A stretch of DNA of 64,000 nt from Pseudomonas versuta (GTDB lineage: Bacteria; Pseudomonadota; Gammaproteobacteria; Pseudomonadales; Pseudomonadaceae). Positions 9,051 to 18,098 of this stretch are shown here, in pieces. The position numbers and the translations under genes are program-made. Below the pieces are notes generated by a model that had not been told where the DNA came from, searched no databases, and saw only the letters and a list, made by a program, of their open reading frames with translations. The stretch's first letter is position 1, and the number at the start of each line of letters is the position of its first letter. The stretch lies in the NCBI RefSeq assembly GCF_001294575.1, contig NZ_CP012676.1, forward strand, positions 1,798,001 through 1,862,000, in the 5' to 3' direction.

Positions 9051-9866
9051 GTGCAGCGAAACACCGACATCGAGTTACGCCTTCTGATCGAAGCGATCTA
9101 TCTCAAATACAGCTATGACTTTCGCGATTACTCCGGCGCGTCCATCAAGCGCCGGGTGCAGCATGCGCTGCGCCAGTTCGACTGCAATACCATTTCGGCC
9201 TTGCAGGAGCGGGTTCTGCATGACCCGACGATGTTCATGCAATTGCTGCAGTTTTTGACCATTCCCGTCAGCGAGATGTTTCGCGACCCGGAACACTTCC
9301 TGGCCATTCGCCAGGAAGTGGTGCCGATCCTCAAGACCTATCCCTCGCTGAAAATCTGGATTGCGGGTTGCAGCACCGGAGAAGAGGTTTACTCAATGGC
9401 CATCTTGCTGCGTGAAGAGGGCCTGCTGGACCGGACCATCATTTACGCGACCGATATCAATCCGCGGTCGCTGGAAAAGGCCAAGCAAGGGATATTTTCT
9501 CTTGAAAATATTCGTGCCTATACCCAGAACTATCAGCAATCCGGGGGGCAGCGTTCGTTTGCCGATTACTACACCGCGGCCTATGACTACGCGATTTTCG
9601 ACAAGACGCTGCGTGAGAACGTGACCTTTGCCGATCACAGCCTGGCGACCGATAGCGTGTTCTCAGAAACACATTTAATTTCGTGTCGCAACGTGTTGAT
9701 TTACTTCAATAAAAATCTTCAAAATAGGGCGTTTGGATTGTTTCATGAGTCATTGTGCCACCGAGGTTTCCTGATGTTGGGCAGCAAGGAAACCCTGGAT
9801 TTTTCTGACTACAGCAAGCAATTCACACCCGTGCTCAAACATGAACGGATCTACCGAAAGCTATGA
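9051..9866 (+). CDS. CheR-type protein-glutamate methyltransferase
   Basis: 271-residue SAM-dependent methyltransferase of the CheR family, with the N-terminal helical domain (about 10-75) and a catalytic domain containing IWIAGCSTGEEVYSMAILL (about 102-120), the SAM-binding core, and SCRNVLIYF near residue 214. In chemotaxis CheR methylates receptors; here no receptor gene is adjacent, so the substrate may be the coiled-coil kinase encoded just before it. The GTG start directly abuts the kinase stop codon, and the 3' end overlaps the cheB-like gene by four bases. It is a stand-alone accessory signalling copy rather than part of a flagellar chemotaxis cluster. Confidence 0.88.
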   Translation: MQRNTDIELRLLIEAIYLKYSYDFRDYSGASIKRRVQHALRQFDCNTISALQERVLHDPTMFMQLLQFLTIPVSEMFRDPEHFLAIRQEVVPILKTYPSLKIWIAGCSTGEEVYSMAILLREEGLLDRTIIYATDINPRSLEKAKQGIFSLENIRAYTQNYQQSGGQRSFADYYTAAYDYAIFDKTLRENVTFADHSLATDSVFSETHLISCRNVLIYFNKNLQNRAFGLFHESLCHRGFLMLGSKETLDFSDYSKQFTPVLKHERIYRKL

Positions 9867-10468
9867 GTGTCTTAACCGAAGAGACTTCGCGCTTGAGACC
9901 TGTGGATGCCGTGGTAGTAGGGGCATCTGCCGGCGGAGTTGAAGCCTTGCTGGCTATCTTCAAGGACCTGCCCGGCGATTTCGGCCTGCCGATCATTGTG
10001 GTTCTGCATTTGCCCGATGAGCGCCGCAGCCAGCTGGCAGAGGTGTTCGACCGGCGCTTGTCGATAGCGGTCAAGGAAGCGGGCGACAAGGAACCGATCA
10101 TCCCCGGCACCTTGTACTTCGCAGCCCCCGGCTATCATTTGTCGGTGGAGGACGATTACAGCTTTTCCTTCAGTCAGGAGGCCCGGGTGCATTATTCACG
10201 GCCCTCGATTGACTATTTGTTTGAATCAGCGGCCGATGCGTATCAACAGCGCCTGGCCGCCATATTACTGACTGGCGCCAATCAGGACGGTGCTCAGGGC
10301 CTGGAAACGATCAAGCTGCGTGGCGGTTTGACCATAGTTCAGGACCCTGAAGAAGCGTTGGTTGCAACCATGCCGCAAGCGGCACTGGATCGCATCCAGC
10401 CGGACTACATCCTCCCTTTGTGCGGCATCGGCCGTCTGCTTTGCGAGCTGGAAAGAATCGAATGCTGA
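9863..10468 (+). CDS. CheB-type methylesterase domain protein
   Basis: 201 residues comprising only the CheB catalytic domain, without the usual N-terminal receiver. The catalytic triad is visible as Ser in VVGASAGGVEAL (about 23), His in IVVLHLPDE (about 50), and Asp in LTGANQDGAQG (about 144). It probably removes methyl groups placed by the CheR-like enzyme encoded immediately before it. ATGA overlap with cheR on one side and a seven-base overlap with the REC-kinase gene on the other show tight coupling. Absence of the receiver suggests that its activity is controlled by partners, not by direct phosphorylation. Confidence 0.9.
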   Translation: MSVLTEETSRLRPVDAVVVGASAGGVEALLAIFKDLPGDFGLPIIVVLHLPDERRSQLAEVFDRRLSIAVKEAGDKEPIIPGTLYFAAPGYHLSVEDDYSFSFSQEARVHYSRPSIDYLFESAADAYQQRLAAILLTGANQDGAQGLETIKLRGGLTIVQDPEEALVATMPQAALDRIQPDYILPLCGIGRLLCELERIEC

Positions 10469-11658
10469 TAAGTGATATTCAAACCAAGTTGCTGATCGTC
10501 GATGATCTGCCGGAAAACTTGCTGGCGCTGGAAGCGTTGATCAAACGCGAGGACCGCACTGTCTACAAAGCGTTGTCTGCGGACGAAGCATTGTCATTGT
10601 TGCTGCAGCATGAATTCGCCATGGCCATTCTTGATGTGCAAATGCCCGGCATGAACGGTTTTGAACTGGCCGAGTTGATGCGCGGTACCGAAAAAACCAA
10701 AAGTATCCCGATCGTGTTTGTCAGCGCCGCCGGGCGCGAGATGAACTACGCCTTCAAGGGCTATGAAAGCGGGGCCGTGGACTTCTTGCACAAGCCGCTG
10801 GATATCCATGCGGTGAAGAGCAAGGTCAACGTGTTTGTTGACCTTTATCGCCAGCGCAAGGAGGTCAGGCAACAGGTCGAGGCCCTCGAGCACAGCCGGC
10901 GCGAACAGGAAGTGCTGCTGGCGCAACTGCAAGTCACCCAGGTCGAGCTTGAGCATGCGGTACGCATGCGGGACGACTTCATGTCGATTGTCTCCCATGA
11001 GGTGCGCACGCCGCTCAACGGCCTGATCCTGGAAACCCAGCTGCGCAAGATGCACCTGGCCCGCGATAACGCGGCTGCCTTCACGCTGGACAAGATGAAG
11101 GCCATGGTCGAGCGCGATGAACGTCAGATCCAGAGCCTGATCCGGCTCATAGAAGACATGCTTGATGTGTCGCGGATACGCACCGGCAAGCTGTCGATCC
11201 GGCCTTCAAGGTTTGACTTATCGGTTGCTGTAGGCAATTTGCTGGAGAGCTTTGCGGCCCAGGTCAGCGCAGCGCAATCGAGCGTCAACTACCGGGCAGG
11301 GCAACCGGTGATCGGGCAATGGGACGAGTTCAGAATTGAACAAGTGGTGTCCAACTTACTGACCAATGCCTTGCGTTATGGGGCAAAAAAGCCGATTGAT
11401 GTGTCTGTGTATGCGCAGGGTGATCAGGCAGTTATAGAAGTCACTGACCAGGGCATAGGCATCAGTGAAAAAAACCAGCAACGAATTTTTCAACAGTTTG
11501 AGCGTGTTGCTGGCAGCCATGTGGTCACCGGGCTGGGCTTGGGGCTGTTCATCTCGGAGCAGATCGTGGCCGCCCACAACGGGCAAATCACGGTTCGCAG
11601 TACATTGGGCGAAGGCGCCATGTTCAGGGTATGTCTGCCCCTTGAACAAAAGACTTGA
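10462..11658 (+). CDS. Soluble REC-HisKA-HATPase sensor kinase
   Basis: 398-residue protein with an N-terminal receiver (about 1-120; phospho-Asp in AILDVQMPGMNGFE, Lys in FLHKPLD), a short coiled coil (125-165), a HisKA domain with the His in MSIVSHEVRTPLNGL (about 179), and an HATPase with VVSNLLTNALRYG and GLGLGLFISEQ. There is no transmembrane segment, so it is cytosolic and probably receives phosphate or protein contacts from the upstream hybrid kinase. ATG at 10462 overlaps the cheB stop. The last receiver protein of the operon (11725) is its likely output partner. Confidence 0.9.
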   Translation: MLISDIQTKLLIVDDLPENLLALEALIKREDRTVYKALSADEALSLLLQHEFAMAILDVQMPGMNGFELAELMRGTEKTKSIPIVFVSAAGREMNYAFKGYESGAVDFLHKPLDIHAVKSKVNVFVDLYRQRKEVRQQVEALEHSRREQEVLLAQLQVTQVELEHAVRMRDDFMSIVSHEVRTPLNGLILETQLRKMHLARDNAAAFTLDKMKAMVERDERQIQSLIRLIEDMLDVSRIRTGKLSIRPSRFDLSVAVGNLLESFAAQVSAAQSSVNYRAGQPVIGQWDEFRIEQVVSNLLTNALRYGAKKPIDVSVYAQGDQAVIEVTDQGIGISEKNQQRIFQQFERVAGSHVVTGLGLGLFISEQIVAAHNGQITVRSTLGEGAMFRVCLPLEQKT

Positions 11659-11724
11659 ATTTGTCGCAACCTATGGCCCGTCCGGAGGTCGTAATTGCAG
11701 CTATTGTCCGGATTAAGGTTTCCC

Positions 11725-12102
11725 ATGAGTGAAGATGCGCAAGATGTTGTTCTGATTGTCGAAGACGATCCCTCGATCCTGATGGTTCTGAGCGCCTATC
11801 TATCCGGTGAAGGATATAGAGTGCTGCAGGCAGAAAACGGCGAGCAGGCATTCGAAATTTTGGCGAGCAAACCGCATCTGGACCTGATGGTTACTGACTT
11901 TCGCCTGCCCGGCGGGATTTCGGGGGTGCAAATTGCCGAACCGGCACTCAAGTTGCGTCCCGACCTGAAGGTTATCTTCATCAGTGGTTACCCGGCAGAA
12001 ATACGCGAAACCGGAAGCCCTATTACCCTGACGGCGCCGATCCTGGCCAAACCGTTCGACCTCGACACCCTTCAAGAACAAATCCAGAAACTGCTGGCCT
12101 GA
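11725..12102 (+). CDS. CheY-like single-domain response regulator
   Basis: 125-residue receiver with acidic pocket LIVEDDPSIL (about 9-18), phospho-Asp in LMVTDFRLPGG (about 58), FISGYPAEIRE and Lys in ILAKPFDLDTL. No output domain. The start at ATG 11725 is preferred over an in-frame TTG at 11695, since residues before it show no homology. It closes the signalling operon 66 bases after the REC-kinase and resembles the divergent regulator at 4934, so the operon is bracketed by two similar receivers. A REP hairpin follows 14 bases after the stop. Confidence 0.85.
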   Translation: MSEDAQDVVLIVEDDPSILMVLSAYLSGEGYRVLQAENGEQAFEILASKPHLDLMVTDFRLPGGISGVQIAEPALKLRPDLKVIFISGYPAEIRETGSPITLTAPILAKPFDLDTLQEQIQKLLA

Positions 12103-12116
12103 CAAGCCCACTCCGA

Positions 12117-12178
12117 CTGTAGGAGCGAGCTTGCCTCGCGAGCTTTTAACCGCTCGCGAGGCAAGCTCGCTCCTACAG
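12117..12178. repeat. REP element (BIME-like inverted pair)
   Basis: CTGTAGGAGCGAGCTTGCCT and its reverse complement face each other around a TTTTAACC loop, giving a long near-perfect hairpin. This is the widespread Pseudomonas REP family; related copies occur at 19524-19560 and 26378-26448. It separates two convergent genes. Confidence 0.9.
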
Positions 12179-12200
12179 GTACAGACGGGAAGAGGGGGGG

Positions 12201-13256
12201 TCAAAGCCCTTGCTGCAGTGCCGGATCATCCGGGTTCAACTGCTCCATCTGCGCCAGCAGCACCTGCACATTCTGGATCTGCCCCGACTCTTTCCAGTAG
12301 CGAATCAACATCACGCGCGCCTTGCGATTGGCGGGCTGGCGCTGTAACAGCTCTTCGAGCTGACGTTGCGCGGCTTCCAGTTGATCGAGATCGTGCAGGG
12401 CTATCGCGAGTCTGTAGCGGTACTCACTGTTGTCAGGCTCAAGTTCCACGGCTTTGGCCAGGCCGAGCAGGGCGTATTCCGTCTGCCCGTGGTTAAGCAG
12501 CCAAATGCCAAGCGCATGCTGCAGATATGCAGACTCGGGATGGGCTTCGAGCTGTCTGGCCAGCAGTTGACGTGCGGTGTCGGTCTGGCCGCGTTTATCC
12601 AGCAACTCTATCTGAGCCACCACGGCCTTGAGATTCTGCGGGTCCAGTGCCGTGACTTTTTCCAGTGCAGCCCGGGCCTCATCCAGTTGACCTTCATGCA
12701 GATAAAGCCGGGCGAGCTGGCCCTGGGCCTGCGGGTCGTCGGGACGGGTTTTGAGTTCGCGTTCGAATTCGTCGATGACCTGCTGCAACGGCCCGAAGTA
12801 AAGGCCCTGCTCATCAGGAGACAGGCCCAGCAGTGCATTGGCGGCGGCAAAACGTACGCTTTGCTCCGGATCATCGAGCAACGGGCCAAGCAATAGTGTG
12901 CGCTGAGCACCCGGCACCAGGCCGACAATGCTCTGGATGGCCGCCTGGCGTACCTGCGGTGAAGGGTGCTGCAAGTCCGCGTCTGCCAGTTTCAACGCCT
13001 GGGGGCTGGGATAGTTGGGCAATTCTGCATGCAGGCTCACGCGCCGGGTATCGGACAGGTCAGTGCGGGCCAACTGCTGATAAAGCACTCGGGCGGCTCC
13101 GGGTTGACCGTTATGTGCCTGAGCAAGGGCAGCCGAATAACTGCTGCTTGCAGCGGGGATTTTTGCGCTGGGTGCGGGGCGCATCCAATACCAAAGACCG
13201 GCTGCGATAAGCGCTGACAGAAGGCTGATAGCGAGGTAACGGCGAGGCTGGGTCAT
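12201..13256 (-). CDS. Membrane-anchored HEAT/TPR-repeat protein
   Basis: 351 residues: an N-terminal signal anchor (YLAISLLSALIAAGLWYWM, about 7-25), a middle section with HEAT-like helices (HPSPQVRQAAIQSIVGLV and PEQSVRFAAANALLGL, about 95-145), then several TPR units with typical spacing (PDDPQAQGQLARLYLHEG, PESAYLQHALGIWLLNHG, PDNSEYRYRLAIALHDLD). Such proteins act as scaffolds; no catalytic motif is seen. The start at ATG 13256 precedes the basic residues of the anchor. It is convergent with the signalling operon and lies downstream of the efflux operon terminator, so it appears to be its own transcription unit. Specific function not recognised. Confidence 0.75.
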   Translation of the reverse strand: MTQPRRYLAISLLSALIAAGLWYWMRPAPSAKIPAASSSYSAALAQAHNGQPGAARVLYQQLARTDLSDTRRVSLHAELPNYPSPQALKLADADLQHPSPQVRQAAIQSIVGLVPGAQRTLLLGPLLDDPEQSVRFAAANALLGLSPDEQGLYFGPLQQVIDEFERELKTRPDDPQAQGQLARLYLHEGQLDEARAALEKVTALDPQNLKAVVAQIELLDKRGQTDTARQLLARQLEAHPESAYLQHALGIWLLNHGQTEYALLGLAKAVELEPDNSEYRYRLAIALHDLDQLEAAQRQLEELLQRQPANRKARVMLIRYWKESGQIQNVQVLLAQMEQLNPDDPALQQGL

Positions 13257-13410
13257 GCAATATCCAGAAACAGGCGTGCGGATGAGGGACAAGATTGGGA
13301 CAGTAGCCGGTTGGAGTCAAACCCTGATCCGGCAAAGCCGTGCTGGGGCTACTCGCCAGATCACAGCCTTTGGCAGCAACTACAGGGTTGCGAACAGTAA
13401 AAACCAGAAG

Positions 13411-13450
13411 CAAAAAAAAGCCCCGTGACCGAATGAACACGGGGCTAAAA
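13411..13450 (-). terminator. Intrinsic terminator of the RND efflux operon
   Basis: On the minus strand AGCCCCGTG/CACGGGGCT forms a nine-base stem with an eight-T tail about 50 bases after the outer-membrane channel gene. Confidence 0.9.
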
Positions 13451-13497
13451 ATGGCTGGATGCGACCAACCAAAGGAGCTCTTGAACCTGCTGTTAAA

Positions 13498-14907
13498 TCA
13501 ATGGGCGCTGGCGACGGTCTCTGCCTGCCAACCGCCGCCCAGGGCTTTGTAAATAGCCACTACGCCGCGATACAACTCAACCTCGGCTTGCGCCTGGCTG
13601 TCTTCGGCCGCCAGTCGCTCGCGCTGGGCATCGAGCAACACCAGAAAATCCACCGTCCCTTCGCGGTAGCGAATCGCCGCCAGGTCCGCTGCCGTGCGGC
13701 TGGACTCGCTTTGACGAATCAGCGAAACCAGGCGCTGCTGACGTTTGCCGTAGTCGCTGAAGGCATTCTCTGACTCCTCCAGCGCCAGCAGAACTTGCTG
13801 CTCGTAACTGGCCAGTGCGCCATCGGCCTCGGCGTCCGCACCGCGCAAACGTGCCCGCACGCTACCCAGATCAAACGCCGGCCAGGTGATGCGCGGGCCC
13901 AGTGCCCAGGCATTGGCCGCGGCCGAGCCGATCTGCGATCCACGCCCGGCAGTAAAACCGAGGAAGCCGCTGAGGCTGACCCGAGGGAACAAATCAGCCT
14001 TGGCTACCCCGATCCGGGCAGTGGCTGCCGCCAGCTTGCGCTCGGCGCCCATGATGTCCGGCCGACGCTGCAGCAGGTCGCCGGGGTTACCGATATTCAG
14101 CGCCTTGGCAATGGCCGGGAGCTGTTTAGGGCTCAAGTCCACGCTCAATTGCTCGGGCCTCTGGCCCAGCAAAGTGGCGATCCGATTGCGCTCGCGCACT
14201 TGTTCGGCCTGCAGTTGCGGCACGCTGGCCTCAACTGCGGCCAGGCGCGCATCAGCCCGCATCACGTCCAGTTCATCACCGACCCCGGCATCGCGCAGGC
14301 TTTCGGTGATGGCTTTGGAGTCTTGCTGGTTTTTCAGGTTGTCCAGGGCGATCCGCTCACGCAGTTGTGCGCCGCGCAGTTCTCCATAGGCATCCACCAG
14401 TTCGGCAATCATGGTCACTTGCAATTGATACAGGTCGGCAGCTGCAGCTTGCTCGTCGGCGTCGCTGGCTTCCAGCTCGCGCTGGATACGGCCAAACAGG
14501 TCGATCTCCCAGGCCATGTCCAGCCCCAGGTCATAACGCTCACTGTTGACCCGCTTTTCAGTCTGGCCAGGTACCTGGCCTTTGCCCAGATCGCTGCTGG
14601 CACGGCTGGTAATGGTCGGCATGGCGTCGTTACTGACGTCATCACGAATGGCCCGGGCCGCGCGCAGGCGGGCAAAAGCCACGCGCAGCTCGCGGTTACC
14701 GTTGAGCGACTGAGTCACCAACTGGTTGAGAGTGGGGTCGTCGAATTGCTGCCACCAGATGCCTTCATAATGGGCCCGGTCAAAACCCTTGAGGTAGTCG
14801 GCACTGATCTGTGCCGGCGCCGTTGCCGGTGTCTTGTAGTCCGGGCCAACGGCGCAGGCACTCAAGGCCAGCACCAACAGACTTGGCATAAAGACTTTCA
14901 GGCTCAT
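13498..14907 (-). CDS. oprN: RND efflux outer-membrane channel lipoprotein (OprN/OprM family)
   Basis: 469-residue outer-membrane factor that forms the exit duct of a tripartite pump. It has a lipoprotein signal (VLALSACAVGPDYKTP, lipobox LSAC) and two OEP repeats; characteristic segments are WWQQFDDPTLNQLV and RPDIMGAERKLAAATARIGVAKADLFP. The ATG overlaps the last codons of the RND transporter gene by four bases, so it is the last gene of a three-gene operon, followed by a terminator. The symbol follows the strong MexE/MexF character of its partners; the exact orthologue of OprN versus another OprM paralogue was not tested. Confidence 0.85.
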   Translation of the reverse strand: MSLKVFMPSLLVLALSACAVGPDYKTPATAPAQISADYLKGFDRAHYEGIWWQQFDDPTLNQLVTQSLNGNRELRVAFARLRAARAIRDDVSNDAMPTITSRASSDLGKGQVPGQTEKRVNSERYDLGLDMAWEIDLFGRIQRELEASDADEQAAAADLYQLQVTMIAELVDAYGELRGAQLRERIALDNLKNQQDSKAITESLRDAGVGDELDVMRADARLAAVEASVPQLQAEQVRERNRIATLLGQRPEQLSVDLSPKQLPAIAKALNIGNPGDLLQRRPDIMGAERKLAAATARIGVAKADLFPRVSLSGFLGFTAGRGSQIGSAAANAWALGPRITWPAFDLGSVRARLRGADAEADGALASYEQQVLLALEESENAFSDYGKRQQRLVSLIRQSESSRTAADLAAIRYREGTVDFLVLLDAQRERLAAEDSQAQAEVELYRGVVAIYKALGGGWQAETVASAH

Positions 14908-17900
14908 TGTTGCGACTCCAGCTTGAGATGCCTGGCCGCCTTGCGCGCTTCACTGCGCTCCACATAGCGGCGGATCAATACATAAAACACCGGCGTCAGC
15001 AGCAGACCGAAGAAGGTCACCCCCAACATCCCGGAGAACACCGCGACACCCATGGCGTGGCGCATTTCAGCACCGGCACCGCTGGAGAACACCAGTGGCA
15101 CCACACCCATGATGAACGCGAAGGAGGTCATCAGGATCGGCCGCAACCGCAGGCGGCAGGCTTCCAGCACCGCATCCAGCGGGCTCATGCCTTCTTCTTG
15201 CTTGTCCTTGGCAAACTCGACAATCAGAATCGCGTTCTTGCATGCCAGCCCCACCAGTACGATCAATCCGATCTGGGTGAAAATGTTGTTGTCACCCCCC
15301 GTAGCGATCACCCCGGTAATGGCCGACAGCAGGGTCATGGGGACGATCAGGATCACCGCCAGCGGCAAGCTCCAGCTTTCGTACTGGGCCGCGAGGACCA
15401 GGAACGCCAGCAATACGCAGAGCGGGAACACCAGCAGCGCAGTATTGCCGGACAGAATCTGCTGGTAGGTCAGGTCGGTCCATTCATAGGTCATGCCGTT
15501 GGGCAGTTCTTCCTTGAGCAGTTTTTCGATGGCTTTTTCGGCCTGGCCAGAGCTGTAGCCGGGGGCCGCGGCACCGTTGATCTCAGCGGTGATAAAGCCG
15601 TTGTAGTGCATCACCCGGTCCGGGCCCGAGGTGTCGCTGACCTTGATAAAGGTGGCCAGCGGGATCATCTCGCCCTTGTTGTTTCGCACTTTTAACTGGC
15701 CGATCTGATCCGGTTCCAGGCGGAACTGCTGCTCGGCCTGAACGTTGACCTGGTAAGTACGGCCGAAGCGGTTGAAGTCGTTGGCATACAGCGAACCCAG
15801 GTAGATCTGCAGGGTATCGAAGATGTCGCTGACGGCCACGCCGTGGGTCTTGGCTTTTTCCCGGTCGATGGCAGCATCGACCTGTGGCACGTTCACCGTG
15901 TAGCTGGTGAACAGCCCGGCCAGTTCCGGCACGTTGTGGCTTTTGTTGATGATGTTCATGGTTTCTTTGTACAGCTCGTCATAGCCCAGGTTGCCCCGGT
16001 CTTCGAGTTGCAGGCGGAAACCACCGATGGTCCCCAGGCCCTGTACCGGCGGCGGCGGGAAGATCGCCATATAGGCTTCTTCAATGCCGCTGAACTTGCC
16101 GTTCAGGGCGCCGGCAATGGCCCCGGCAGACATGCTCGGGTCTTTGCGTTCGTCGAACGGTTTAAGCGTCACGAACACGATGCCGGCGTTAGGGCTGTTG
16201 GTGAAGCCATTGATCGACAGACCCGGGAACGCTACCGCACTTTCAACGCCGGGCTGTTTCAGGGCCAGGTCGGACATGCGTTTGATCACGTCTTCGGTAC
16301 GGTCCAGGCTGGCCGCATCCGGCAATTGCGCGAAGGCCACCAGGTATTGCTTGTCCTGGCCGGGGACGAAACCGGTCGGGGTATTGGCGAAGCCGAAGAA
16401 GGTCAGCACCATCAACCCTGCGTACAGGATCAGGGCAATGCCACTGCTGCGGATCACCCGCGCTACGGTGCCGACATACGTATGGCTGGCACGATCGAAG
16501 AAGCGGTTGAACGGGCGGAACAGCCAGCCGCCGAACAGCTTGTCGAGCACTTTGGAGAAGCGGTCTTTCGGCGCGTCGTGGCTCTTGAGCAATACCGCTG
16601 CAAGGGCTGGCGACAGGGTCAGCGAGTTGAAGGCCGAGATCACCGTCGAAATCGCGATGGTCAGGGCGAACTGCTTGTAGAACTGCCCGGTCAGCCCGGA
16701 GATGAACGCGGCCGGGATAAACACCGCACACAGCACCAGTGCCGTGGCAATGATGGGGCCGGTCACTTCACGCATGGCGCGCTTGGTCGCTTCGACCGGA
16801 GTCAGGCCCAGTCCGATATTTCGTTCGACGTTTTCCACCACCACAATCGCATCGTCGACCACGATCCCGATCGCCAGCACCAGCCCGAACAGCGACAGGG
16901 CGTTGAGCGAGAAGCCGAACATGTGCATCACGGCAAAGGTACCAATCAGCGATACCGGCACCGCCACCAGCGGAATGATTGAGGCACGCCAGGTCTGCAG
17001 GAACAGGATCACCACCAGCACCACGAGGATCAGTGCTTCAAACAGGGTGTGAACCACCGCCTCGATAGAGCCGCGAACAAAGATAGTCGGGTCATAAACG
17101 ATGCTGAAGTCCATGCCCTGCGGGAAGCTCTTCTTCAGTTCAGCCATCTTGGCGCGAACTTCATTGGAGATATCGATGGCGTTCGAACCCGGGCGCTGGA
17201 AAATCGGGATCGCCACCGCAGGCTGGTTGTTCAGCAAGGAACGCAGCGCGTACTGGCTGGAACCCAGTTCAACCCGGGCAATGTCTTTGAGGCGAGTGAT
17301 TTCACCGTCATCGCCTGCGCGAATAATGATGTTCTCGAACTCTTCTTCGGACACCAGGCGGCCCTGGGTATTAACCGAGAGCTGGAAGCTGGTGGCATTC
17401 GGGGCAGGGGGCGCGCCCAGGGCACCGGCAGCCACCTGACGGTTCTGCTCGCGGATCGCGTTCACCACATCAGTGGCTGTCAGATTGCGCGAAGCGGTCT
17501 TGTTCGGATCGAGCCACACCCGCAACGAGTAATCGCCCATGCCGAACAACTGCACATCACCAACCCCGCCCAGGCGGGCCAGCTCATCCTTGATGTTGAG
17601 AATGGCGTAGTTGGACAGGTACAGCATGTCGTAGCGCTGGTCGGGCGAGGTCAAGTGCACAACCATGGTCAGGTCGGGCGACGCCTTGTCCACCGTGATC
17701 CCGATGCGCGTCACTTCTTCTGGAAGCTTGGGCTCGGTACGGGTCACACGGTTCTGCACCTGCACCTGAGCGTTGTCCAGATCGGTGCCCAGGGCAAAGG
17801 TGATGGTCAGGGTGATCTTGCCGTCAGCGGTGGACTGAGAAGACATGTACAGCATGTTCTCGACACCGGTAATCGCCTGTTCCAGCGGCGCGGCGACGGT

Positions 17901-18083
17901 TTCGCCGATCACTTTGGGGTTGGCCCCCGGGAAGTTGGCCCGGACCACAACGGTCGGCGGCACCACTTCGGGGTATTCACTGATGGGCAACTGGAACAGC
18001 GAAATGCTGCCCGCAATCAGAATCAGCAAGGAGAGTACGGCGGCGAAAATCGGCCGCTGAATGAAGAACTGAGAAAAATTCAT
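14904..18083 (-). CDS. mexF: RND multidrug efflux transporter, MexF-like
   Basis: 1059-residue inner-membrane proton-driven drug exporter. The N-terminus NFSQFFIQRPIFAAVLSLLI and long segments such as ISEYPEVVPPTVVVRANFP match MexF closely from memory. Proton relay aspartates are visible in transmembrane helix 4 (GIVVDDAIVVVENVERN, about 400-416), and the two large periplasmic loops are complete. Located between mexE (16-base gap) and the outer-membrane channel gene (overlap). MexEF-OprN exports chloramphenicol, fluoroquinolones, trimethoprim and quinolone signal precursors in P. aeruginosa; the substrates here are inferred. Confidence 0.93.
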   Translation of the reverse strand: MNFSQFFIQRPIFAAVLSLLILIAGSISLFQLPISEYPEVVPPTVVVRANFPGANPKVIGETVAAPLEQAITGVENMLYMSSQSTADGKITLTITFALGTDLDNAQVQVQNRVTRTEPKLPEEVTRIGITVDKASPDLTMVVHLTSPDQRYDMLYLSNYAILNIKDELARLGGVGDVQLFGMGDYSLRVWLDPNKTASRNLTATDVVNAIREQNRQVAAGALGAPPAPNATSFQLSVNTQGRLVSEEEFENIIIRAGDDGEITRLKDIARVELGSSQYALRSLLNNQPAVAIPIFQRPGSNAIDISNEVRAKMAELKKSFPQGMDFSIVYDPTIFVRGSIEAVVHTLFEALILVVLVVILFLQTWRASIIPLVAVPVSLIGTFAVMHMFGFSLNALSLFGLVLAIGIVVDDAIVVVENVERNIGLGLTPVEATKRAMREVTGPIIATALVLCAVFIPAAFISGLTGQFYKQFALTIAISTVISAFNSLTLSPALAAVLLKSHDAPKDRFSKVLDKLFGGWLFRPFNRFFDRASHTYVGTVARVIRSSGIALILYAGLMVLTFFGFANTPTGFVPGQDKQYLVAFAQLPDAASLDRTEDVIKRMSDLALKQPGVESAVAFPGLSINGFTNSPNAGIVFVTLKPFDERKDPSMSAGAIAGALNGKFSGIEEAYMAIFPPPPVQGLGTIGGFRLQLEDRGNLGYDELYKETMNIINKSHNVPELAGLFTSYTVNVPQVDAAIDREKAKTHGVAVSDIFDTLQIYLGSLYANDFNRFGRTYQVNVQAEQQFRLEPDQIGQLKVRNNKGEMIPLATFIKVSDTSGPDRVMHYNGFITAEINGAAAPGYSSGQAEKAIEKLLKEELPNGMTYEWTDLTYQQILSGNTALLVFPLCVLLAFLVLAAQYESWSLPLAVILIVPMTLLSAITGVIATGGDNNIFTQIGLIVLVGLACKNAILIVEFAKDKQEEGMSPLDAVLEACRLRLRPILMTSFAFIMGVVPLVFSSGAGAEMRHAMGVAVFSGMLGVTFFGLLLTPVFYVLIRRYVERSEARKAARHLKLESQQ

Positions 18084-18098
18084 CGGAGTTATCGTCCC

